A stretch of 60,000 bases of DNA, from NCBI GenBank assembly GCA_030704615.1, contig CM060733.1, positions 23,190,001 through 23,250,000 of the forward strand. The letters run 5' to 3'. This DNA comes from Takakia lepidozioides. Lineage: Eukaryota; Streptophyta; Takakiopsida; Takakiales; Takakiaceae. Position numbers and translations under genes: made by a program. Under the pieces are notes generated by a model. The model made no database searches. It was not told where the DNA came from and was given only the letters and a program-made list of their open reading frames with translations. The stretch's first letter is position 1. Each line of letters begins with the position of its first letter. Positions 40,582-50,599 of this stretch are shown here, piece after piece.

Positions 40582-43500
40582 CTAGGAATCTTCTGCGTCT
40601 TCTCCCCCACTTTCCTCAGCAGAATCCAACACAAATCTACGAGCCCGACGGGCTCTAATAGCTGCTGCCTCCTCCCTCATCTTCATTTTCTTGAGGCTTG
40701 CCTCGTCTAAAATCTGCTGTACACGACTACGTTCGGAACACCTCCTAATGGACACCGAAGCAAGCCGGGCAGCATAAGTAGGAAGGATGTACTCCCTTTC
40801 TGGACTAGGCATGAAATCCCCCCTGGCAAAAAAAGGCACGTTCCTCCTGCCCATGAACTCCGGTGTAGACGTCCCTCCGGCAGTACTTGGCATCCTACAG
40901 TAAGAACAAATCCACTTGAAGAATGTCAATACCAGCACAACCAGAAAGGGTTTTCAATGAAATAAGAGAGCGGAGGGAGGTGCCTCACAAAATCTGGAGG
41001 CAACTTACAATGCCACCACTCACTCGTAAACCGGGGGCTCCTCGGCCTCGATCCCAACTTCCTCCCCCTGCTCCTTCTCGGATTTTTCCTCATCCTCCGA
41101 GGATGCCTCTTCCTCTTTCGGCAGACGTTCAGCCGCTGCAAGTTCCGAGTTGTGGAGGGCAGTATCTGGCTCGAAGGCGAACACATGCCTGTCGGACAAC
41201 GTCCCTGCCCACATTGAAGCACCTGAGGAACAAAGCGGGCGGTTAATAGCTTGCGGCATGCAATTGCAATGGGGCCAGGGGACAAACTGAGCACGTGAAG
41301 GCTTACCCGTGCCGCATGTGAAGTCCAGAATCCGCCCTTGGACATCCGAGCACGTCTCCATGAGGGTTTGGATGAAAGCAGGGCTCCGGGTCCGGCTGTA
41401 CCGCCACGGTTTGCCTGTCTTTGTGTCCTTCGGCATACTAGAGTGGGGCACATAGTTGTAGAGGACATCGTAGGTTACAGGGTCCACAGCGGCATCAACA
41501 AGACGACCGTCGTTGCGGAATTTGAACGTAGACCCTCTCTTCACAAAGCAATATGCCTCAAACACCAATGTCTGCACATCCAACAAAGAAGGGATCAATT
41601 CCAGGGTCTACTTAACATACACCACAATATGAAGTGAATGCAATAGATTGATAACTTACACTTTGGCCCTCTGTTCGCAACCCCTGCGTACTGATGCAGA
41701 ACCATTTTCTGAGGAGGACCGGGGTGACACTTTTCGGTGTCCACCTTGCCACCGCATTCTCTGTGGTCTTCCCTCTCGTGGCAAGGACAACCACACATCC
41801 ACCGTCATCCAGAAGCATCCCCGCCAGCCCAAACCCGGCTTTCCAGTAGTCCTCAGTAAACCTGTTCCAGGTGGGCACACCATCCAGGCCCTCCAGCAGC
41901 TCCCCATCTGGAATGTCGAGGAGAATCATGTCGCAAGCTCTCTCCACCTCAACCCCCCCCCGAGTGCTCTTGCAATTCGTGCTCACAGCCGTGAAGAATT
42001 CCATCATGGCTTCAAAACCAGGGGTGTCTTTAGGCTCTGTACCGGCAGCCCTCTTCTTGGCTTTCCCCTTCTGCTCCGCCAGAGACTTGTTGTGTGCCAC
42101 CTTCTTCGCCCTGGCAGCGAGAGCGTCAAGGAAGCTCTCATTGACGCATTGGATGATGGTTGGAGGTTCTAGCTTTGGCCTGTGCGTAAACGTCACCGCC
42201 GAATACCGCCGTGTAGGCTCGCCCTCAAATGCCAACTTCTTGGCAGAGCCAGTCCCACTCCGAACTGACTTGGGAACCCGGACGACCGGTGACTGGGTAG
42301 GAGCAACAGCAGTCGCAGGACCTTGAACAAAATCGGCGTCGGAGTCACTCTCTTGGGTCCCCTCCTGCGCCTCCTCCGATGCCCCGATGGTTTTCTTCTT
42401 TTTGGGTGTTACTGCAGTCACCTGTTTCCTTGTCCTTTTCCTTTGACCTTTACTCTTCTCATGCAATTTCTCCTGAATTCCTGCCTGAGCAAGCTCTGCC
42501 GCTTTCCTGGAGTTCGCAAGCGCTTTTGCCTCTTTTGCACCCAACGGAGGCAGCGGAGCCCGGTTTCGTCGGAATTCAGCATCCAGCTTCAATTGAAACT
42601 CGGATGGGTCGAGCGAGCCGGGCGGAAGGTCCACATACCAAGGGCAATCACGCAAATGTTCCAGATGCCACTCCTTCACAATATCGTCAGTGTACATGGA
42701 GTCAGCCCCAGGGTTCCTCCATGCCAGGAAGAATGGTGGCTCGAAAGACAGATGACCTTTCTCCAAAAGCGAGAACTTACAGTACCTGCATTCATGAAAA
42801 ACACAATGAGGTCCGAAAATGGCTAAGTCCTGAACGGCAATAGGGCCTACAACTGGAATATGGCGCCGAATTTCCACTTCAGGGCCACCCAGTCTAGGGA
42901 CTTAGCCCGAAAATGGCTAAGTCCCTGAACGGCAATACGGCCTGGAACTGGAAAATGGCGCCGAATTTCCAGTTCAGAGCCAGCCAGTCTAGGGACTTAG
43001 CCCGAAAATGGCTAAGTCCCTGGACGGCAATAGGGCCTAGAACTGGAAAACGGCGCCGAATTTCCAGTTCCGGGCCAGCCACCCTAGGGACTTAGCCCGA
43101 AAATGGCTAAGTCCCTGGACGGCAATAGGGCCTAGAACTGGAAAACGGCGCCGAATTTCCAGTTCCGGGCCAGCCACCCTAGGGACTTAGACCGAAAATG
43201 GCTAAGTCCCTGGACGGCAATAGGGCCTGGAACTGGAATATGGCGCCGAATTTCCACTTCAGGGCCAGCCAGTCTAGGGACTTAGCCCGAAAATGGCTAA
43301 GTCCCTGAACGGCAATAGGGCCTAGAACTGGAAAAGGCGCCGAATTTCCAGTTCAGGGCCAGCCAGTCTAGGGACTTAGCCCGAAAATGGCTAAGTCCCT
43401 GGACGGCAATAGGGCCTAGAACTGGAAAACGGCGCCGAATTTCCAGTTCCGGGCCAGCCACACTAGGGACTTAGGCCGAAAATGGCTAAGTCCCTGAACG

Positions 43501-46500
43501 GCAATAGGGCCTAAAACTGGAATATGGCGCCGAATTTCCACTTCAGGGCCAGCCAGTCTAGGGACTTAGGCCGAAAATGGCTAAGTCCCTGAACGGCAAT
43601 AGGGCCTGGAACTGGAAAATGGCGCCGAATTTCCAGTTCCGGGCCAGCCAGTCTAGGGACTTAGCCATTTTCGGAGCCCTGACTGGAAATTCGGCGCCAT
43701 TTTCCCTAACACCACTTGAGGCCTCTAACATCCTGAAATGCCAGGACTTGAAAGAAAGGCAGCGCGTATGTACCTGTACAGAAGGCGCATTGCTGCTTTG
43801 TCCGCGTTCGGCTGGTCGGTGAACTCGTGGCTCCGGCGAGCATCTGCTATCTCCCGAAAGAATAGGTTGGTTTTGTAGAGCAGAAAGTACCTCGTCACAT
43901 AGTCACGTAGGCTCTCTGCTGCAGGAGATATCTCCATCTTGAACTGATGTGCTTGTGTGTCCAGCTGCTCTTGCGCATTCGTCGTCACCTGTGGAGATTG
44001 TCCATCAGATCGCTTTCCTCAAAAAATACAATGAATCCACCCCCTACTAGAGTAGAAGCCCCAAACGAAGCGTGGGGAAGTACCTGAAACCACCATGTCA
44101 TGCGGTTCATCCACATGTCGAATGTGGGGTCAGAGAGTTTGTCCGGTTTGGGGAAGCTCCACATGTCCCTGGTACTTTGGGAACCATTCCAGATTTGGAG
44201 CCACCGGGTCTGTCCAACCACCCAGCATATTCGTAAGCGCCAAACACCACAAAAAGGAGTTGTTGCCACCACAATTTGGTTAAGAATGTATCACCTTTTC
44301 TGTTGCATCCACACAGGATGTGGCTAGACGATGGAGCTTCTCCAATGTCATCGTGGGCTTCAGAGCGCGAGAGTAGTGCTTCCCCACCTCCACCAGAAAG
44401 TCGGCACCAAGGGCGGGATCAGCTATGGCCACGTACTTTACCATCCGCGACTTGTACTTTATGCGGGCCCTCACCTCCGCAGCTTTGACATACGATTCGA
44501 GTTCCGGGAGGGTTGGATTCTTCTCCTCTGACTCCATGTAGAACCTCCGCGCATGTGCCAAATCCTGCTGTATTTTCGTCTGTCAAGAATGCGCACATAA
44601 GATTAGAGATCCTGCTCAACACAATTTCTTCTATTGGGGGAGGAGAGACAGATTAGCTCAACAAAACTGTCAGGAGCTTTACCCGAAATATGTAGTCCAC
44701 CATGGCGTCGACGCTCAGCCTATACCAGGTTCTGTCTGCCTTTGCCTCCGACTTGCGCAGGAGGTCGGCACTGAGGGAATTGGCAAACTCTTGCACCCCC
44801 TGCTTCCCGACATCCTTCACTCGGAAGAGCATATGGGACAAGTTGGTGGCAATGAAGGCATTCTCAGTCACCCTGCAGTGCCACATTTCCATCAAACAAT
44901 ACTGAAATGGGAATTTTCATCATATATGAGGATTCGCAATGAAATGACTTCCAAATTCAAAGTCCAAAAGCGAGAGGGGTTGTAGCTTACGAGTTGATGT
45001 CGGCCATTGCAGCTTTGAGAAGACTGCGATCTTTGGGCCCCGCAACCTTCAGCACAACACAATCGACGGCGAAATGCCAATCGAGATCGTTGGGGTGGGC
45101 TTGGGCAATGTGCTCCATCCATGCCAGGAGGCGATGATTGCCGTCCCACACGTAGAACATCTTACCGGACATGTGCTGGAAAAGAGGATCACTAGCAATC
45201 GATCTCTCGAACTCCTCATTTCGCGTTTGCCAATGGGGACCCCATTTGTCCACCTCATCGGAAGTGTGGGCACGGGAAGCTCCGTGGTCGTTCTCAATGG
45301 AAACGTAAAAGGCGGCAGACCCCATTCGATATCCATCCCGGAAAGAGAATTTCAGCTTGTCGATATCGCCTGGGAGGGCAGGTCTCACCACCTGCAATGA
45401 CACCAAGCGGCAAAGGGGAATTCGAAGCTTGGCCGGGTACACCATGCCCCCCAGCACCCTGCCAATGTTGCTGTGGGTTGCCTCCAACATCTTGGCAGCG
45501 GCCAACTTCATATCCGCCTCAGACATGACGTCTGCTGCAGAGGGGTTTTCCGGCAGCCCACCAGGACCGCCAAATCCAGCCTGTATGCTCCGGGTTTGGG
45601 GCCTGGGGATGTCCGGGAGGATGTCATCCTGGTCAGAAACCTCCATGTCGTCCTCCTCAACAGGGTCAGCCACCTGCGAAACCACCTCCAGCACTCTCGT
45701 CGTCTCTACTGCCCTCTCCCTGGCTTCACCTCGAACTTGCACAATCCGTGCTCTTTCAGGTGTTCTTTCCTCTCCTCCACTCTCCACCGTATGGGTAATT
45801 GCGGGGGCTGCTCTTGCCCGCGATGGTCTAACCGGTGTGCTACTGCCTCTCTGTGGTGTCTTGTAGGGATCCACCGTCTCTGTGGGTCCCTCGCTTACAT
45901 TGGCATCTGTCATTTGGGCACCCCTGGCCTCTTCAGCTGCCTTTTGTCTTTCCTCCTGGCTAGCATTCTGTCTCGTCTGTTCTTTTGCCCTCTCTTTTGC
46001 CCTCTCACGGGCTTTCTGTTTCTTACTAGGGCTAGCAGCAGGGGAGCCCTCCAGGACGACCACCTTTGATTGAGGCGAACTGACACCCTCGCGCGCACTG
46101 CTCACTCCCCCCTCCGCAGCCCGTGACTGCTCTCTCGCCGGGGATTGCATGTGCTTAGCTTTCTTCTTTTTCTTTGCGTGGGCGGGCCCTACTGCATGTG
46201 CATGAACAACCTCCATTGCCGGATCTGCTGTCCTCATGTCCTCACGCCCTTCACCTGCCATGCCGCCTGCACCAACCTCCCCAATGCCTACTCTGTCGTA
46301 ATCTCGTTGCAAGTCCTCCCGTCCACCAACAAAAGGTTTAAGTTTGCCCTCTCGCCCCAAGTTGGGCGATTCAAACATGCGATGAGTTGGAGCTGTCGAT
46401 GATACCACCAGCGTGCCGGGCTCGTCGTCACTCTGTCATTGACAAAAATCGTGAAAACCAACATCGGTGCAAAAAGCAGCATCGCAACGAGCAGCGCAAC

Positions 46501-46968
46501 CACCATAGCAACAATCATGTAGCAAAAATGAAAACATAACAAGTTTAGGAAGTATGGAGAGCCATGCAACAACAATGAAAACAAATGCAACCATTGCCTA
46601 AGAATGACATGCACAAGCAGCCTTCTCCAGAGCTGCCGGATTTGCACACGCATTGCAAACAATCTAAGGTTCACTCAACTATCTAAAGTTCACTCATACA
46701 GCAAAGCCAGGATGAAGATGCAAAAACAAAGCGAGGTAACAAAGCGAAAGCAAAAAATAAATCGAACAAACCGAAAGCAGAAGTGGCTTGCCTGAGAGTA
46801 CTCGGCTTCAGTTGGCGCAGGTTGTGAGCAAGACACTGGAATCTCCTGCTGGAGCTTCAGTTTGGCCATGCGAGAGATTGGCCGTCGTCCGTAGTACAGA
46901 GCTTTCAACTTCCGCCGCGGTCTGGATGTGAGGTCTCTCTCAGGAGAGCCACGCCCTTCAGGCGGCAT
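40582..46968 (-). CDS. ParB-like domain fused to beta-class amino DNA methyltransferase (copy B)
   Basis: Ten exons by hand: 46968-46792, 46432-44991, 44872-44683, 44579-44295, 44209-44084, 43988-43774, 42785-41660, 41571-41307, 41222-41024 and 40894-40582. They sum to exactly 1,446 codons with no stop. It starts at ATG 46,968 (MPPEGRGSPERD). A long Ala/Glu/Lys/Arg-rich region precedes the ParB-like domain (MFYVWDGNHRLLAW, about residue 490). The middle region and basic linker follow, then the methyltransferase: MILLDIPDG (about 1,110), motif X RTRSPAF, motif I ILDFTCGTGG (about 1,268-1,277) and FEPD. A C-terminal tail (PFFARGDFMPSPEREYILP) matches the copy A last exon. Seven introns match copy A in position and phase. 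Copy B has an extra intron (44,294-44,210) and lacks the copy A intron just before motif IV. Intron 1 uses a GC donor (CAG|GCAAGC). The gene is intact although its transposase partner at 49,088-50,150 is broken. Confidence 0.85.
42815..43690. repeat. Nine tandem 95-bp double-hairpin units in an intron of copy B
   Basis: GGCTAAGTCC recurs at 42,821, 42,915, 43,010, 43,105, 43,200, 43,295, 43,389, 43,484 and 43,579, a period of 94-95 bp. Each unit holds two inverted repeats: GGGACTTAGCC / GGCTAAGTCCC around a CGAAAAT loop, and ACTGGAAA / TTTCCAGT around GGCGCC. Each also holds a CGGCAATAGGGCC phrase like the element-end motif. The array fills most of the intron between exons 6 and 7 (43,773-42,786), the same intron that carries dispersed palindromes in copy A. 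ORFs through it are artefacts. Confidence 0.95.
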
Positions 46969-47139
46969 AAGTCCCAGCCAAAAAGATCTCCTTTTTTGGG
47001 GTACATGCCTGGAATACCATGTTAAGCCAAGTTTAGCATGAGATTTAGGGTACGTGTCCAGGAAGCCATGCGTCGCCAGCCCGAATAATAACCGACGGCC
47101 GTCGACATTTATTGCCCAACTGCGCAATTAAATGTCGGA

Positions 47140-48815
47140 TGAAGCCCTCCATGTCGGATGAAAATCGACGTAAACAGTCCCGGAATTTCCAACGTAGAGG
47201 TAATTCGGAGCGCTGCACGATGGAATTCCGGCGCCGGATTTCCATCCTGCAGGTAATTCGGAGCGCAGCAGGATGGATATCCGGCGCCGAATTTCCATCC
47301 GCGGAGGAAGGGCGGCGCTGGAAATTTCCCTCACGCAGGTAATTCGGAAGCGCGCGGATGGAAATCCGGCGCCGAATTTCCATCCGCGGAGGTAGGGCGG
47401 CGCTGGAAATTTCCCTCACGCAGGTAATTCGGAAGCGCGCGGATGGAAATCCGGCGCCGAATTTCCATCCGCGGAGGTAGGGCGGCGGTGGAAATTTCCC
47501 TCACGCAGGTAATTCGGAAGCGCGCGGATGGAAATCCGGCGCCGAATTTCCATCCGCGCAGGTAGGGCGGTGCGCCAAATTTCCCTCAAGCAGGTAATTC
47601 GGCGCCGAATTTCCCTCCTGCAGGTAATTTGAATCCCGGATGAATGGAAATTCGGCGCCGAATTTCCATCCAGCAGGTAATTCTGGACGAGGAATTCACA
47701 TCGATTGGAATTACCTGCAGGAAGGTAATTCTCATCTAGAAATTACCTGCACGAAGGTAATTCTCATCTGGGAATTACCTGCACGAAGGTAATTCTTATA
47801 TGGGAATTACCTGCACGAAGGTAATTCCTGGCTCAGAAATACATGGCGAATGGAAATTCGGCGCCGAATATCCATACGGCACCGATCCGACTACCTGCTG
47901 GATGGAAATTCGGCGCCGAATTTCCATTTATGCGGGATTCGGCTTACGTGCTTGATGGAAATTCGGCGCCGAATTTCCATTCATCCGGTATTCGAATTAC
48001 CTGCAGGATGGAAATTCGGCGCCGAATCTCCATCCATCCGGGATTCCCCTTACCTGCTGGATGGAAATTCGGCGCCGAATCTCCATCCATCCGGGATTCC
48101 ACTTACCTGCTGGATGGAAATTCGGCGCCGAATTTCCATCCGGGGATGGTCTCTGTCGGAGAGGTGCCGCCTCTTTGCCGCTCTGTTGGATATTCGGTGC
48201 CGAATTTCCGTCCGGGGGTTGAAATATGACGGCCAGGTGCCGACCTCTCCCTTCTCCCCGACTGCATTGGAACGGCCCCGAATTGAAATTCGGCGCCGTT
48301 TTCCCATCTGTGGAGGTTTTTATGTCGGCCAGTTTTCGGTCTGACCCCCCGACAAGACTTCCTTTGGGGGGGCCCGGATGGAAATTCGGCGCCGAATCTC
48401 CGTCCAGGGGATGTTCTCTGTCGCACACTCGCCGGCCTCTGCGCCCGAGGCGACTTCATCCGGGCGTCCCCTGTTCGATATTCGGTGCCGAATTTCCGTC
48501 CGGGGGTTGAAATGTGACGGCCAAGTGCAGGCCACTCCCCCCTCCCCGACTGCATCCGAACCGCCCCGGATGGAAATTCGGCGCCGTTTTTCCATCTGGG
48601 GATGTTTTTATGCCGTCCAGTTTTCGGCCTGACCCCCCGACACGACTCCCTTTGGGGGGCCCGGATGGAAATTCGGCGCCGAATCTCCATCCAGGGGATG
48701 TTCTCTGTCGCACACACTCCGGCCTCTGCGCCCGAGGCGACTTCATCCGGGCTTCCTCTGTTGGATATTGGGTGCCGAATTTCCATTCGGGGGTAGTAAT
48801 GTGAGGGCACGGTGC
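47140..48815. repeat. GGCGCC-centred palindrome cluster in the divergent region of copy B
   Basis: About twenty copies of a dyad GGATGGAAATTCGGC / GCCGAATTTCCATCC (perfect 30-bp palindrome in the best copies) lie between the methyltransferase start and the transposase ORF1. Three sub-arrays are seen: 47,180-47,690, in units of about 85 bp with GCAGGTAATTCGG; 47,840-48,130, in units of about 55 bp; and 48,130-48,815, in higher-order units of about 290 bp repeating GATGTTCTCTGTCGCACAC and CGGCCAGTTTTCGG. All the open frames through it (RRRISI repeats) arise from the repeat and are not genes. Confidence 0.9.
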
Positions 48816-49087
48816 CGGCTTCTCCCCTTCAGCCGTCATCATCCGGACGCCCCCCACTTTCTGACTGCATACCGTTGGCAGTTATTGCGCAAAGACCAGG
48901 GGCCGCATTCCGGAGACAAGGTTCATTAACACTCTGACTGTGGATTTTTGAGATAGTTGGCTCCCTGGATTTGGATCAGGCTTCGTCGCTCGGACAAATC
49001 GGCATCGCATTCATTCCCATCGCTGCACCCCTTCTACCAGGGAGCTTCCCCGCACGCCATCCTGGCAGTCTTGTGTGCACATCTCCC

Positions 49088-50150
49088 ATGGCGGAAAACC
49101 CGAGCGCTACAGTGTACTGCCCTCCTCACGAGCATAGAGCTTCATTTCCGTGCAGAGGGGACACCTGCCGGGTGATGGAGAAATATCTGTGCGTTCGATA
49201 CCACCTGAAACCGGGGTCGGTTTTTTTGGAGGAGGAAAGGAAGGACTCAAACGGCCTTGTTGTCGAGAGTATTGTTGTGCTCCACGATGATTTCGGCGAT
49301 GGCAGGGAATGGCGAGTTCCACCATCGGACAGCGTCATATACAGGGCTGTTGGGGACTTCATTTGCCCGCCAAATGCACCGTCTATCCTGGCGCCTTCCA
49401 CGAAACAATCCGCGAATCAGAGAGTGGGTACCTCAAAGAGAGAAGTCCGCAACGAAGTAAATCCAGAGCCGAACCCATCCATGAAGACGACCGAGAACCG
49501 GTTGTTCACAACCTGTCCGACTCAGACGAGGTCATGGAAGTTCCGAGGTCGTCCTGGAGATCAGGCAAGTCCTCAATGGACGTCAGTGGAGGAGGGAGTC
49601 ATATTCCCAGCACGAGCACCGCAGTTCGATCTATTCTAGAAATTCTGCGAGGGCTTCACCTGGAGGGACACCGGTCGGAGCTGGCCGGGCTGGACTATAG
49701 CAAGTTCGCAATTAAATCGGTTACATGCCTTCCCGCCGACGTCGACAGTAATATCTTCTTTGAGTTCCTCCTCGGGCGGACTACTCGAGGGCGTCCGGAA
49801 TGTTGACAGATATGGATAGAAAACATGACGGTCATCCTTGGTGCGTTACCAAAACCACCAGCATGAAGATTCTGGATGGTGTGCGGGTGCGTTTGTGCGG
49901 GCGCGTTGCGGTGTTTCTCCCCAACTTGCTTCCACTTTAAATCCAGAGGTCACAGGAACGAGACCGATTGACAGGCACAGCTCACCAACCATTTCGAGCT
50001 CAGGAGAAGGTTCGAACTCCACATTTAAGTGTGCGCATTGCAAAGAACCACACTGCATGTCTGTTTTGTAATGCCAAGCAGTTCTATGTGTTGCACCGTT
50101 TCTCTGACCTCACCGAGCTTGCATACACGTTGGTTCCCATTGTCAAAATT
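49088..50150 (+). pseudogene. Broken ORF1 and transposase start of copy B
   Basis: ORF1 starts at ATG 49,088 (MAENPSATVYC) and reads YHLKPGSVFLEEERKDSNG and GREWRVPP. After a frameshift near 49,440 it continues with VVHNLSDSDEVMEVP and LAGLDYSKFAIKSVTCLP to TGA at 49,804. The transposase frame opens at ATG 49,814 with MDRKHDGHPWC, the same start as copy A. After an apparent intron it continues with FKCAHCKEPHC and, in a shifted frame, CLFCNAKQFYVLHRFSDLT, matching the copy A zinc-finger region. Similarity ends near 50,150, well before the catalytic core. It is divergent from and adjacent to the intact methyltransferase gene. Confidence 0.75.
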
Positions 50151-50239
50151 GGGCGAGGGGGAACTCGCGGGAGCTTTCCTCTCTGCTTCAGTTTGCTGTT
50201 CAAAGGTAGGCTTCCTGCCCTGAGTTTAAATTTCAGTCT

Positions 50240-50440
50240 AGAGGCTCTCTTCAAATCTATTAAGGGAATTGTGCCTGTACCCCTGTTTACCAACTTTGAA
50301 AGTCTCGAGGCTGAGCCAAAAGCCCAGGCCCTCCTGAGGCCTAGTTTTTGGGCAAATCACACAAACATATTTGATGCTTGTGTGAAGGGATTTCTAGAGG
50401 ATATCTGGGAACCGATTAAGTTCTTTATATGGAGGTAAGT
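50240..50440 (+). repeat. Dispersed repeat related to 21,800-22,010
   Basis: Contains IVPVPLFTNF and CVKGFLEDIW with the same spacing as the inverted copy near 21.9 kb. It directly follows the truncated transposase, so it may mark the sequence that replaced the rest of copy B. Confidence 0.5.
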
Positions 50441-50599
50441 CTTACTACCAACATCAGCCCCTGACAGAGGTAGGTTCTGTCCCTTTTGTTCCCGCTCAAA
50501 TTGGGCGGCGGGTCAATGGCCACAAGGCTACGACAAACAACGTCTTATGCGTACAATCTCTCCCCAGCACATTTTTAAAGTCTTGGGACCAATTCAGAG

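Noticed and set aside
42894-43822. ORFs reading NWKMAPNFQFRASQSRDLA
   Set aside because: Artefacts of the 95-bp tandem intron repeat.
47850-48800. Long ORFs of up to 235 residues on both strands with repeated RRRISI and GNSAPNFH phrases
   Set aside because: They are translations of the GGCGCC palindrome array. Similar frames exist on both strands, as expected for dyad DNA.
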